37,474 nt of DNA, taken from positions 1 through 37,474 of the forward strand of contig JASGGU010000032.1 of the NCBI GenBank assembly GCA_047602645.1, in the 5' to 3' direction. Each line of letters starts with the position of its first letter. Positions within the stretch are counted from its first letter, which is position 1. Shown here in pieces: positions 7,817 through 16,125 of this stretch. Position numbers and translations under genes: made by a program. Below the pieces are notes generated by a model that saw only the letters and a program-made list of their open reading frames with translations, had not been told where the DNA came from and did not search any database. Source of the stretch: JAEYFP01 sp047602645. Its GTDB lineage: Bacteria > Bacillota > Clostridia > Lachnospirales > Lachnospiraceae.

Positions 7817-8965
7817 ATGGAGAAAAAGAGAAAGGTAGTTGTCGCAGGACACATTTGTGTGGATATCACGCCTGTTTTTCCGGGGAAGGCCGCAGAGCGA
7901 ATTGAAAGGGTGCTGACACCGGGCAAACTGGTTCATATGCAGGGGGTTGACATCCATACCGGCGGTGCCGTGGCCAATACCGGGCTTGCGATGAAAATTT
8001 TAGGTAATGATGTCAGCCTGATGGGAAAAATCGGGGATGACGAACTTGGGAGAATGGTATTAAACATCATGGATGGCTATCATTCCTCAGAACGAATGAT
8101 TATGTCGGAAGATTCGTCCACCTCTTATTCCGTCGTACTTGCCGTGCCGGGTATCGACCGTATTTTCCTGCACGATCCGGGTGCAAACGATACATTTTCC
8201 TGCAAGGATCTGGACTGGAAGGAAATCGCGCGTGCGGATTTGTTTCATTTCGGCTATCCTTCCCTGATGAAGACAATGTATGAAAATGGCGGGCAGGAGC
8301 TGCTTGAAATGCTGCGTCGCGTGAAGGACCTGGGGCTTGTGACATCACTGGATATGGCGGCGATTGATCCTGATTCCGAATGTGCGAAGGAGGATTGGCA
8401 TCACGTTCTTAAGCGGGTGTTGCCGTATGTGGATTTCTTTGTACCGAGCGCGGAGGAACTGTGCTTTATGCTCGATCGGGAACGGTATGCCGAATGGAAA
8501 AAGCGTGCGTCAGGGTGTGACATGACAGAAATACTCACAATGGCAGATATTTGCCCTTTGGGAAAAGAAGCGCTTGATTTGGGCGTGCGAGCGGTCCTCA
8601 TTAAATGCGGCGCACCGGGGATGTATTATCGTACCGCATCAGAGGAAAAAATGCGTTCTCTTTGTGAGCGGTTGGAGCTTCCGCTTAAGTTTTGGGCGGG
8701 TAAGGAAGGCTTTGAAAAAAGCTACCGGCCTGCCGCGGTCATTTCGGGAACCGGTGCCGGGGATACGAGCATTGCGGCGTTTTTGTCGGCAGTGCTGCGA
8801 GGCGAAACACTTGAAGAGACACTTCATCTGGCAGCGGCTACGGGAGCCTGCTGTGTTGCCGCTTATGACGCATTGAGCGGTCTGAGGTCTTTGGAGGAGC
8901 TGAAGATAAAAATAAGAGGCGGGTGGGAAAAGCTGAATGCGGATAATTTTATTTCTTTTGTTTGA
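7817..8965 (+). CDS. PfkB-family carbohydrate kinase
   Basis: 382 residues, somewhat longer than the usual 300-330 for PfkB sugar kinases. The N-terminal motif VVVAGHICVDITPVFP and the GGAVANTGLAMKILG sugar-site block are clear. The C-terminal ATP/anion-hole motif GTGAGDTSIAAFLSAVLRG (about residues 311-329) carries the catalytic Asp. The extra length is an insertion of roughly 50 residues between the VDFFVPSAEEL strand and the GTGAGD motif. It should phosphorylate the ketose made by the isomerase just upstream, using ATP. Start ATG 7817 has AAGGAG (7800-7805) upstream. It is the last gene before the GntR-type regulator, which has its own promoter. Confidence 0.88.
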   Translation: MEKKRKVVVAGHICVDITPVFPGKAAERIERVLTPGKLVHMQGVDIHTGGAVANTGLAMKILGNDVSLMGKIGDDELGRMVLNIMDGYHSSERMIMSEDSSTSYSVVLAVPGIDRIFLHDPGANDTFSCKDLDWKEIARADLFHFGYPSLMKTMYENGGQELLEMLRRVKDLGLVTSLDMAAIDPDSECAKEDWHHVLKRVLPYVDFFVPSAEELCFMLDRERYAEWKKRASGCDMTEILTMADICPLGKEALDLGVRAVLIKCGAPGMYYRTASEEKMRSLCERLELPLKFWAGKEGFEKSYRPAAVISGTGAGDTSIAAFLSAVLRGETLEETLHLAAATGACCVAAYDALSGLRSLEELKIKIRGGWEKLNADNFISFV

Positions 8966-8989
8966 TGGGATAATTTGACGGAAAGTAAA

Positions 8990-9018
8990 TTGACACGATC
9001 TAAAATATATATTATGAT
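8990..9018 (+). promoter_or_regulatory. Sigma-A promoter of the GntR/LacI-type regulator
   Basis: TTGACA (8990-8995), 17-base spacer, TATGAT (9013-9018): a near-consensus housekeeping promoter. Transcription should start near 9025. This means that in-frame start codons at 8975 and just downstream of the promoter are not used. Confidence 0.75.
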
Positions 9019-9025
9019 TGTTATG

Positions 9026-9039
9026 AATGATATATCATT
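9026..9039. promoter_or_regulatory. Palindromic operator AATGATATATCATT (copy 1)
   Basis: A perfect 14-bp palindrome placed directly at the predicted +1 of the regulator's promoter. The same core, ATGATATATCATTT, recurs at 10411-10424 ahead of the importer operon. Two copies bracketing a GntR-type gene are best explained as its own operators, giving autorepression here. Confidence 0.65.
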
Positions 9040-9060
9040 TGCAGTTCGTCAGACAGGCAG

Positions 9061-9069
9061 AAGGAAGGA
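9061..9069 (+). promoter_or_regulatory. Ribosome site that fixes the GTG start at 9077
   Basis: AAGGAAGGA ends 7 bases before GTG 9077. No comparable site precedes the upstream in-frame ATG or TTG codons, two of which lie in or upstream of the promoter. Confidence 0.6.
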
Positions 9070-9076
9070 TTATCAC

Positions 9077-10186
9077 GTGGAAAGAGAAGCTCTATATCAA
9101 GGTATTTTTCAAGATTTGCTTGAAGCAATTAAGCAGGGAAATTACCCGCCCGGAAGTAGATTGCCTTCGGAAAAGGAGTTGGCAGAGAAATATGAGGTAA
9201 GCAGGATTACAAGTAAGAGAGCTTTGGAAATGCTTGCTGAAAGAAATATGATTACCAGACGGCCGGGAAGGGGATCCTATGTATTGGAAGCGCCCCTTGA
9301 CGATCCTGATGGTCCTGTCGGTAAGGAAAAGGAATCCAAAAAATCAATAGGAGTTATTTTTGATTCTCTGGGGGCAGAATACGGCTGTGAGATTTTAAAG
9401 GGAATAGAGAGAGAATGCAGCAGAAAGGAATATAATATTATTTTTTCCTGTACCTATGGCAGCGTCTCAAATGAGATTAAGGCAATTGATTCCGCACTGG
9501 ATGCGGGGGCATCCGGAATCATATGCATGTGTGCGCAGGGGGAAGTCTATAATTCTAAAATCCTGCAGTTGGCGGGAATTCATTATCCAATGGTGCTGGT
9601 TGACCGAGAAATGAGAGGAATTCCGATTACGTGCGTGAAGACAGATAATTATACGGCGGCAAAGGAATTGACGGAAACATTAATTGCGAAGGGGCATACA
9701 AAAATAGGATTTATTTCTCATCACGCGATGCAGACACGTACGATTGAGGAGCGCTTAAGGGGTTTTATTGATTGCCACATGGAGCACAATCTGATAACAA
9801 ACGAAGCGATGTGGCTGACCAGCCTGAATTCATCTCTTCCAAATCCGGATGAAGATGACAGCGATGCAGGTATGGATTTTGATAAAATAGACCGTTTTAT
9901 TGGGGGGCATCCTCAAATAACCGCAATATTTGCCGTGGAATATAAAATAGGTGTAATGGTGTACAAGGTACTTAAAAAACGTAATATGGAAAGAGAAAAA
10001 ACAATTGTCTTTTTTGATGGTGTAGATGAAATCTATGATACAAGACCTATATTTACCAGAGTTCAACAAGACGAATATTTGATGGGTGTTATTGCGGCGA
10101 AGGAATTAGATACGTTGATTACAGGAAAGAATACACAGCCTGTGAACAAATTGATTCCATATAAGATAATAGATCCTGAATTATGA
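9077..10186 (+). CDS. GntR-type regulator with LacI-like sugar-binding domain
   Basis: 369 residues from GTG 9077. The N-terminal GntR winged helix-turn-helix (about residues 3-70) contains PPGSRLPSEKELAEKYEVSR and ends in PGRGSYV. The rest (about 90-369) is a periplasmic-binding-protein-like effector domain of LacI type, beginning KKSIGVIFDSLG and including a VLVDREMRG segment. This architecture is that of the AraR group, whose members repress sugar operons and release DNA on binding a free sugar. The gene has its own promoter, a palindromic operator at the start site and a very strong terminator after it, so it is a self-contained unit. A second operator copy precedes the importer operon that follows, the likely target. 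Confidence 0.9.
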   Translation: MEREALYQGIFQDLLEAIKQGNYPPGSRLPSEKELAEKYEVSRITSKRALEMLAERNMITRRPGRGSYVLEAPLDDPDGPVGKEKESKKSIGVIFDSLGAEYGCEILKGIERECSRKEYNIIFSCTYGSVSNEIKAIDSALDAGASGIICMCAQGEVYNSKILQLAGIHYPMVLVDREMRGIPITCVKTDNYTAAKELTETLIAKGHTKIGFISHHAMQTRTIEERLRGFIDCHMEHNLITNEAMWLTSLNSSLPNPDEDDSDAGMDFDKIDRFIGGHPQITAIFAVEYKIGVMVYKVLKKRNMEREKTIVFFDGVDEIYDTRPIFTRVQQDEYLMGVIAAKELDTLITGKNTQPVNKLIPYKIIDPEL

Positions 10187-10187
10187 C

Positions 10188-10236
10188 AATAGTCGGGTTT
10201 CAAAGATGGATACTTTGAAACCCGACTATTTTTTTT
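10188..10236 (+). terminator. Strong Rho-independent terminator after the regulator gene
   Basis: A perfect 18-bp stem (10188-10205 with 10213-10230), 7-base loop ATGGATA, and an eight-T run at 10229-10236. It starts directly after the regulator's stop codon and separates it from the next operon. Confidence 0.95.
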
Positions 10237-10253
10237 CAAACTTTGCACCATAT

Positions 10254-10288
10254 AATATAATTAATATATTATATATATTAATTATATT
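10254..10288. repeat. A/T-only 16-bp perfect inverted repeat abutting the -35
   Basis: AATATAATTAATATAT (10254-10269) and its exact inverse (10273-10288) flank a 3-base centre. No G or C occurs in 35 bases, and the right arm overlaps the first two bases of the -35 box. It may act as an UP element, as an operator for an unknown regulator, or extrude under supercoiling. Confidence 0.7.
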
Positions 10289-10316
10289 GACAAATAATAC
10301 AGGAAAGATATATAAT
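10287..10316 (+). promoter_or_regulatory. Sigma-A promoter of the second sugar importer operon
   Basis: TTGACA (10287-10292), 18-base spacer, TATAAT (10311-10316): both boxes are perfect consensus. The start site would be near 10323, giving a leader of about 145 bases that contains the second regulator operator. Confidence 0.75.
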
Positions 10317-10410
10317 AAAATAACCAAATGTAAAGGGATTGAATAGAAATGATTGTGCATAATGTATACGAGAATCATTGCTCTGCAATAGATTTTTCAA
10401 AAGAATATGT

Positions 10411-10424
10411 ATGATATATCATTT
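10411..10424. promoter_or_regulatory. Operator copy 2 (ATGATATATCATTT) in the importer leader
   Basis: It shares 14 of 14 bases with the site at the GntR-type regulator's own start. Here it sits about 90 bases downstream of the predicted transcription start and about 45 bases before the binding-protein gene, so a bound repressor would act as a roadblock. Confidence 0.6.
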
Positions 10425-10466
10425 CAGACCCTTTGACATCAAGTTAATTTATAAGGAGGATTTATA

Positions 10467-11798
10467 ATGAAAAAGAAAGTATTATCAATGCTTCTCTCGG
10501 CAGCTATGATTGCATCACTTTTATCGGGATGCGGAGCTTCTGCGGGGACAACAAATGAAACGGCCCAGAATACACCTTCGACCCAGGAAGGGACGGAAGA
10601 AGTAACTGGAGATGCAAATGAGGAGGCTGTTACGATTTCCATTTTGTCCTTGAAGACAGAGGATGGACCACAATCCGCTTTTCAGACGATGTTTGATAAT
10701 TTCTCGGCGGAGCATGAGAATGTGAAATTTGATATTCAGACAATGAGCTCGGATGATCTGAAAGCAACTTTGCGATCCAGAGCGGCATCAGGGGACATGC
10801 CTGATATTATTACATGGATGAAGGAAGTAGATGAGTCCCTGCTGCTTGATTTAACAGGAGATGATTACCTGAATAATATTAATCCGGAAACGCTGGCAGG
10901 TGCAAATGCAATCTATACCGACACTACCTATGCAATGCCGTTGGACAATGGTTATATTGGCCTCTATTACAATAAAGATGTATTAGCGGAAAATAATCTG
11001 GAAGTGCCGACTACCTACGATGAATTAATCAGCTGCTGCAAAGAACTGGAGGCAAAAGGGATAACGCCCTTTGGTAATAGCCTGAGCGACCTATCTGTAC
11101 CTTATATTGCCCTGATCGGCCTATTTGCGGAAAATGTTTTCTACAATAATCCGGATTGGTCTGCACAGAGGGACAATAATGAAAAGTCCTTTTTGGAAGA
11201 TGAGCAATGGAAGCTTTCCTTTGACCAGTTAAAAAATACGGTATATCAGTATGGTGATCCGGATACTGCATATAATTTATCTTACGATGACTGTGCGGCC
11301 AATTTTGCAAACGGGGAGAATGCATTTTATTTTCAAGGTTCCTGGGCTCTTTCAAGCTTCAGGGAAGTAAATAAGGAAGCCAATATTGGAATCATGGGAT
11401 TCCCGGTAAGCAATGATCAGGAAGATGCGGTAATGCTTTGCTTCCCGGATACATCCCTTTCCATCTGTAAGGATTCGAAGAATATTGAAATCAGTAAGGA
11501 ATTTTTAGCCTATGTTGCGTCAGAAGAGGCCGGTACAATATGGTCCACCGCATGTGCGGCATCTTCCTCGGTAAGCGGAGTGTCCGTTGACTGGGATCCG
11601 ATTGCGGCAGATATTGATTCCTATCTTTCCAGCGGTAAGTTTACCGCACTGGGGGATCGCGCGTTAAGAAGCACATTTACTGATAAATTATGGGAAACAT
11701 TTTCCTATTATATGCTGGGCGAAAGCGATTGGGAGACGGAAGCGTCTGTACTCGATGAATATTGGGATAAAGCAAGAGATGAGGCTGCCGCTCAGTAA
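10467..11798 (+). CDS. Sugar ABC transporter substrate-binding lipoprotein
   Basis: 443 residues. The signal peptide is MKKKVLSMLLSAAMIASLLS followed by the lipobox LLSGC, with Cys22 as lipidation site. A low-complexity Thr/Glu/Asn-rich linker (about 23-52) leads into a family 1 solute-binding domain with LYYNKDVLAENNLEVPTTYD. It is anchored outside the membrane and should capture an oligosaccharide, to be cut inside the cell by the glycosidases encoded further down. The ribosome site AAGGAGGA precedes ATG 10467. It is the first gene of the operon under the GntR-type regulator. A stable hairpin between it and the permeases, with no ATPase gene nearby, mirrors the first importer. Confidence 0.95.
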   Translation: MKKKVLSMLLSAAMIASLLSGCGASAGTTNETAQNTPSTQEGTEEVTGDANEEAVTISILSLKTEDGPQSAFQTMFDNFSAEHENVKFDIQTMSSDDLKATLRSRAASGDMPDIITWMKEVDESLLLDLTGDDYLNNINPETLAGANAIYTDTTYAMPLDNGYIGLYYNKDVLAENNLEVPTTYDELISCCKELEAKGITPFGNSLSDLSVPYIALIGLFAENVFYNNPDWSAQRDNNEKSFLEDEQWKLSFDQLKNTVYQYGDPDTAYNLSYDDCAANFANGENAFYFQGSWALSSFREVNKEANIGIMGFPVSNDQEDAVMLCFPDTSLSICKDSKNIEISKEFLAYVASEEAGTIWSTACAASSSVSGVSVDWDPIAADIDSYLSSGKFTALGDRALRSTFTDKLWETFSYYMLGESDWETEASVLDEYWDKARDEAAAQ

Positions 11799-11823
11799 AG
11801 CAGACAATTAATAGATAAAAAAG

Positions 11824-11866
11824 GCAGGGGGTTGCCTTGGGCTGAACACCTGAGGCAGTCCCTTGC
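11824..11866 (+). terminator. Intergenic hairpin between binding-protein and permease genes
   Basis: GCAGGGG (11824-11830) pairs with CCCTTGC (11860-11866), and inside it TGCCTT (11833-11838) pairs with GAGGCA (11852-11857). No T-run follows. It is probably an mRNA 3'-end stabiliser or partial terminator that lowers permease expression. It also shows that an in-frame TTG inside the stem is not the permease start. Confidence 0.6.
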
Positions 11867-11903
11867 GGCAAAAAAGTCAGACAGAGAGATCGGGAATAAT
11901 TAT

Positions 11904-12776
11904 ATGAAAAGAAAAACCAGAGATGCCATATTCTATTTTATCCTGCTTGTACCGGCAATTGTCTTATTTATTATGTTTTTTATCATTCCGGTGATACAGA
12001 GTTTTGGATTATCTTTTACGGATTCATACGGGATGAAAACGAGCTATCATTTTGTGGGAATAGATAACTATATAGAGGCAATTCATGACTTTACCTTTAC
12101 TCAAACAATTGGGAATACTCTTTACTATACGCTGCTTGTAGTACTGATAGGCAATCTGCTTTCATTAATGCTGGCATTACTGTTGGATTCTCAAATGCAT
12201 GGAAAGAATATATTCCGAACTGTATTTTTTATACCCAATATAATGAGCCTGTTAGTTGTAGGTTATATCTGGTCGTTTGCATATACCAAGGTGATTCCGG
12301 AAATTACGAAGGAATTGACAGGAATGAACGTCGCCTTGCTGGGAAATAAAAAGCTTGTCATAATTGCGCTGGCAATTGTGGGTGTCTGGAACTGTGCCGG
12401 TTATTACATGGTGATCTATATTGCAGCCCTGCAGAGCATTTCCGAAGACATTGTGGAGGCGGCAAGAATTGACGGAGCCGGTTACTGCCAGATTCTGAGG
12501 TATGTTAAGTTACCGATGCTGATGCCGACAATCTTCACTTGTCTGATTTTATCCGTTGCGGCAAATATGAAGGTATTTGAACTGCCCTATACAATGACTT
12601 CAGGAGGGCCGGTGGGAGCCTCAAGTACAATGGTTTTCAAGATTTATACGACTGCGTTTAACGCGGCCAGAAATGGCTATGCGGCTACTCAGTCCATCAT
12701 CCTTTTCTTTATTATAGGATTTATTTCACTTCTGCTGAATTGGCTGATGAGGAAAAAGGAGGAGCGTCTATCATGA
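11904..12776 (+). CDS. Sugar ABC transporter permease (MalF/UgpA type)
   Basis: 290 residues from ATG 11904, beginning MKRKTRDAIFYFILLVPAIV, with six membrane segments. The EAA loop is IVEAARIDGAGYCQILRYVK followed by LPMLMPT. The frame is open back into the intergenic hairpin, but the family's usual N terminus and the hairpin favour ATG 11904. Its ribosome site (GAGAG, about 10 bases upstream) is poor, in line with lower expression than the binding protein. Its stop overlaps the start of the next permease (ATGA at 12773-12776), so the two membrane subunits are translationally coupled. Confidence 0.93.
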   Translation: MKRKTRDAIFYFILLVPAIVLFIMFFIIPVIQSFGLSFTDSYGMKTSYHFVGIDNYIEAIHDFTFTQTIGNTLYYTLLVVLIGNLLSLMLALLLDSQMHGKNIFRTVFFIPNIMSLLVVGYIWSFAYTKVIPEITKELTGMNVALLGNKKLVIIALAIVGVWNCAGYYMVIYIAALQSISEDIVEAARIDGAGYCQILRYVKLPMLMPTIFTCLILSVAANMKVFELPYTMTSGGPVGASSTMVFKIYTTAFNAARNGYAATQSIILFFIIGFISLLLNWLMRKKEERLS

Positions 12777-13600
12777 GAAAGGGAAGCATCCTTCAGCTTT
12801 TGAAATATATTGTTACAATGTTAGGGGTAATTCTGTTTGCACTGCCATTGATTCTCGTGATAATTAATTCCTTTAAATCGAAGGCGGAAATAATGACTTC
12901 GGCAATTGCGATGCCCTCGTCATTCAATCTGGAAAATTACAGGACAATTATGGCAGACAGCAATTTTTTGACTTCATTTTTAACCAGCATTTTCGTGGTC
13001 ACTGTCACAACATCATTAACGCTTTTGATTTCCGCAATTACCGGATATGCACTGGCAAGATGGGAAAGCCGATTATCGAAAATCATCCTGATAGTTATTA
13101 TGACAACCTTATTTGTGCCGTTTCAGGTTTATATGGTGGCACTGATTGTCATTGTAAAGAACATAAATCTGATAGGAAGTCTTTTTGGATTGATTATTGT
13201 TTATATTGCATTGGGTATGCCGGTACCCATATTCCTATGCAGAAGTTATTGTATAGGACTCTCTAAGGATATTGAAGAGGCGGCAATTATTGATGGCTGC
13301 TCCAGAATTAAAATGATAGGTGTGGTCATTCTTCCGTTGATGCGTCCTATCCTGGCTACAGTAGCAGTGTTAAACGCATTGTGGGTCTGGGGAGAGTTTT
13401 TGGTTGCGTTTCTAGTATATGGAAGCGGAAAGCCGATGACGCTGCCGCTGTCTCAACGATATTTTTTTGGTACGTACAGTAATCAATGGAACTTAATTTT
13501 AACCAATTTTCTGATATCCAGCATTCCAATTATTATTTTATATATTTTAATGCAAAAAAATATTATCAAAGGAATTGTGGCAGGAGCGATCAAGGGTTGA
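12773..13600 (+). CDS. Sugar ABC transporter permease (MalG/UgpE type)
   Basis: 275 residues from ATG 12773, which overlaps the previous stop as ATGA. AAAGGAGG lies about 12 bases upstream. There are six membrane segments, the EAA loop IEEAAIIDGCSRIKMIGVVI followed by LPLMRPI, and a family-typical ending KNIIKGIVAGAIKG. It is the partner of the MalF-type subunit upstream and forms the channel for the sugar caught by the lipoprotein at 10467-11798. The ATPase is encoded elsewhere. Confidence 0.93.
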   Translation: MRKGSILQLLKYIVTMLGVILFALPLILVIINSFKSKAEIMTSAIAMPSSFNLENYRTIMADSNFLTSFLTSIFVVTVTTSLTLLISAITGYALARWESRLSKIILIVIMTTLFVPFQVYMVALIVIVKNINLIGSLFGLIIVYIALGMPVPIFLCRSYCIGLSKDIEEAAIIDGCSRIKMIGVVILPLMRPILATVAVLNALWVWGEFLVAFLVYGSGKPMTLPLSQRYFFGTYSNQWNLILTNFLISSIPIIILYILMQKNIIKGIVAGAIKG

Positions 13601-13613
13601 TGGAGGAGTAATT

Positions 13614-14780
13614 TTGAAAAAAGCTGAAAAATGGGAACAGGACTATCAATATGTCAAAGAATTCTCATTAAAAATGATAAGTGGGTGCAAGGTAAAAACA
13701 GACTCCGATATCTCGATTTTTACACCGGACGGAGTATCAAGTTACAATGGCCTTTGGCTCAGGGATTTTTCTTATATGGTCGAATATTCCGGTGTACATA
13801 TAGGGGAGAGAGAGATTATTGATTGTATTGAATATGCGATCGAACACAGAAGGAGCGACGGCTGGATGCCTGATCGTGTCTATGGAGATGGTACTACCGC
13901 CTATGCGGCGGGTGAAGTGGGACACCCGATCGGGGAAGCTAATTTGGATAATACGCCCTTTTTAATTTTCATTATTCACAGCTTGTATTTGCGAATGGAA
14001 GAAACTTTGTTTGTAGATTTATTTAAAAAATGGCGGCTGCATTTGGAAAGAGGGCTGCAGATAATTCCTCTTTCAGAAAGAGGGCTGGTATATAATTGTT
14101 CAGAAAAACCGCATTCTCCATACGGATTTACGGATACCGTATGTAAAACCGGAGAGTTGTTTTTGGAGACAATTTTATACTGGCGAGCATGTTTATTTAT
14201 GGAAGAAATGAACGCACAGCTGCGTCTGCCAGGCGGAGTGTCTTATTATGGAATAATGAAGCGAATTGAAACGGCAATGGACGTTTTGTATGAAGGCTCT
14301 TCAGGAGCGTTCTATGCGGCAACGGAGGCGTGCAAGGAAATTGATATATGGGGAATGATTTATTCTCTTTATATTGACTACCCTTATAAGAAAGCTCAAA
14401 AGGAACAGATGCTGTCCTTCCTTAAGGTACACGCAGAGGACTATTTGTATGAAGGTCAGGTGCGGCATCTGTTAAAAAATGAATATTGGGAAAAGCTGTT
14501 GATTGATATCAAGCCCGAGGAATATCAAAATGGTGCCTATTGGGCAACGGCGACAGGTTGGGCGGTATGGTGCCTTTTTCAATCGGACCGGAAACAGGCG
14601 GCAGCAACACTGAAAAGAGTAATTCGTTATTTTCAGACATACGGATCTTTTGAATGCGTGAATGATGGATATGTAAAGTGTGCTAATTTTGTGGTGAGTG
14701 TCACAAATGTATTTGGGGTGATGGACAGATTGTCCGGTGATTGTAATTTTATTGATCTTTATGAAAATACTGAAATTTGA
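13614..14780 (+). CDS. Six-hairpin glycosidase-like protein, cytoplasmic
   Basis: 388 residues, no signal peptide. I do not recognise a named family. The pattern of repeated helices and the GLWLRDFSYMVEYSG segment (Trp48-Leu-Arg-Asp51) resemble the (alpha/alpha)6-barrel glycosidases. The same WLRD motif occurs in the GH125 enzyme encoded next (MWLRDSAAQVRPYV). A DGWMPDRVYGDGT segment (about residues 83-95) is rich in acidic residues that could be catalytic. The TTG start at 13614 is set by GGAGGAG (13602-13608). Being inside the operon between permeases and GH125, it probably helps to break an imported oligosaccharide. It could be a hydrolase, a lyase-like or an epimerase-like barrel; the fold assignment is inference from motif and context. 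Confidence 0.6.
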   Translation: MKKAEKWEQDYQYVKEFSLKMISGCKVKTDSDISIFTPDGVSSYNGLWLRDFSYMVEYSGVHIGEREIIDCIEYAIEHRRSDGWMPDRVYGDGTTAYAAGEVGHPIGEANLDNTPFLIFIIHSLYLRMEETLFVDLFKKWRLHLERGLQIIPLSERGLVYNCSEKPHSPYGFTDTVCKTGELFLETILYWRACLFMEEMNAQLRLPGGVSYYGIMKRIETAMDVLYEGSSGAFYAATEACKEIDIWGMIYSLYIDYPYKKAQKEQMLSFLKVHAEDYLYEGQVRHLLKNEYWEKLLIDIKPEEYQNGAYWATATGWAVWCLFQSDRKQAAATLKRVIRYFQTYGSFECVNDGYVKCANFVVSVTNVFGVMDRLSGDCNFIDLYENTEI

Positions 14781-14814
14781 GTAATGAATACTTAAACTTT
14801 TAAGGAGACTAGAA

Positions 14815-16125
14815 ATGAAAGAGATTCCTGAGATTTTAATTAAGAGAGCGGAGGAGCTTGAGAGGTATTATGAGGAGTACTATCCGAGCGCGGCGCCTCT
14901 TATCAAACAATGCTTTCTAAATACAATTCAGACAACTGTTCAAAAGCAGGAAGACGGTTCTTACTTTGTAATAACCGGAGACATCCCGGCAATGTGGCTT
15001 CGTGATTCGGCGGCGCAGGTTCGTCCGTACGTAAAATATGCAGCTCGAGACGAAGCACTGCGTGAAATAATAAAGGGAATTATTTTGACCCAGATGAAGC
15101 AGGTTGATATTGATCCGTATGCCAATGCATTTAACGCGGCCGCCGATGGAGCCGGGCATCGTGAGGATGAGACAGAGCAAAATGACTGGGTATGGGAACG
15201 AAAATATGAAACCGATTCTTTATGTGCCCCAATTTATCTGGCATACTGTTACTGGAAAGAAACTACCTGTACAGATGTTTTTGATGATACATACTTGTAT
15301 TCTTTAAAAAAAATTATTGATGTTTGGAAAACAGAGCAGACTCATTGGGATTCTCCGTATTATTTCAGGAGAAAAAATGATACGGAGACAGATACGCTCC
15401 CTCAGGACGGAAAAGGAAATAGGGTAAAGGATACAGGGATGACCTGGTCGGGTTTCAGGCCTTCCGATGATAGGTGTGTTTATGGGTATTTGATTCCGGC
15501 CAATATGATGGCATCAAAGGCGCTGCAGTATGCCGAAGAGATCTGCAGGGAAGTTTATGCCGACGCGGAGATTTCAGGCATGTGCAAAAAACTGCGGATG
15601 GAAATTTTGGATGGTATCAAGCGCTACGGAATTGTTGAACACCCGAAATTTGATAGTATTTATGCATATGAAACAGACGGGTACGGAAATTATGTGCTGA
15701 TGGATGACGCCAATTCTCCCAGTCTTCTGGCAATGCCCTATCTTGGCTTCTGTGAAAAGAATGAGGAAGTATATTTGCGGACGAGAAGATACATACTTTC
15801 CTCGGATAATCCTTGTTATTACTGCGGAAAATATGCAAGCGGCATTGGGAGCCCTCATACGCCGGGAAATTATGTATGGCATATTGGCTTGATTATGCAG
15901 GCATTAACGACGAATGACAGAGAAGAAATTAAAGCTTGTGTTGATGCTGTTTTAAGGACTCATGCAGACACAGATTTTATGCATGAATCATTTGATGTAA
16001 ATAATCCGAATATGTATACAAGAGCATGGTTTGCATGGGCAAATTCTTTATTTTCAGAGCTGATGGATCATCTTGCGTGTTCGCATTTTTGGGAGCAAAA
16101 CAAAGGAGGAAATGCAAATTTATGA
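14815..16125 (+). CDS. GH125 exo-alpha-mannosidase
   Basis: 436 residues, the usual length of glycoside hydrolase family 125. Signature blocks are GDIPAMWLRDSAAQVRPYV (about residues 55-73), NAFNAAADGAGH, YETDSLCAPIYLAYCYW, and TWSGFRPSDDRC (about 210-221), whose Asp218/219 are candidates for the general acid. Characterised members from Clostridium perfringens and Streptococcus pneumoniae are inverting exo-alpha-1,6-mannosidases acting on host N-glycan fragments. No signal peptide is present, so it acts on imported oligosaccharide in the cytoplasm. The ribosome site AAGGAG precedes ATG 14815; the stop overlaps the epimerase start (ATGA). The substrate here may be a mannoside or a closely related 2-axial sugar such as an altroside. 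Confidence 0.88.
   Translation: MKEIPEILIKRAEELERYYEEYYPSAAPLIKQCFLNTIQTTVQKQEDGSYFVITGDIPAMWLRDSAAQVRPYVKYAARDEALREIIKGIILTQMKQVDIDPYANAFNAAADGAGHREDETEQNDWVWERKYETDSLCAPIYLAYCYWKETTCTDVFDDTYLYSLKKIIDVWKTEQTHWDSPYYFRRKNDTETDTLPQDGKGNRVKDTGMTWSGFRPSDDRCVYGYLIPANMMASKALQYAEEICREVYADAEISGMCKKLRMEILDGIKRYGIVEHPKFDSIYAYETDGYGNYVLMDDANSPSLLAMPYLGFCEKNEEVYLRTRRYILSSDNPCYYCGKYASGIGSPHTPGNYVWHIGLIMQALTTNDREEIKACVDAVLRTHADTDFMHESFDVNNPNMYTRAWFAWANSLFSELMDHLACSHFWEQNKGGNANL

Noticed and set aside
7106..8965. Sulfoquinovose (sulfo-EMP type) pathway reading of isomerase, kinase and aldolases
   Set aside because: No sulfoquinovosidase, sulfolactaldehyde reductase or sulfonate exporter is present, so the enzyme classes alone do not support it.
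10364..10380. Catabolite-repression (cre) site resembling TGTATACGAGAATCA
   Set aside because: It has one base too many between the conserved halves and several mismatches to the cre consensus.
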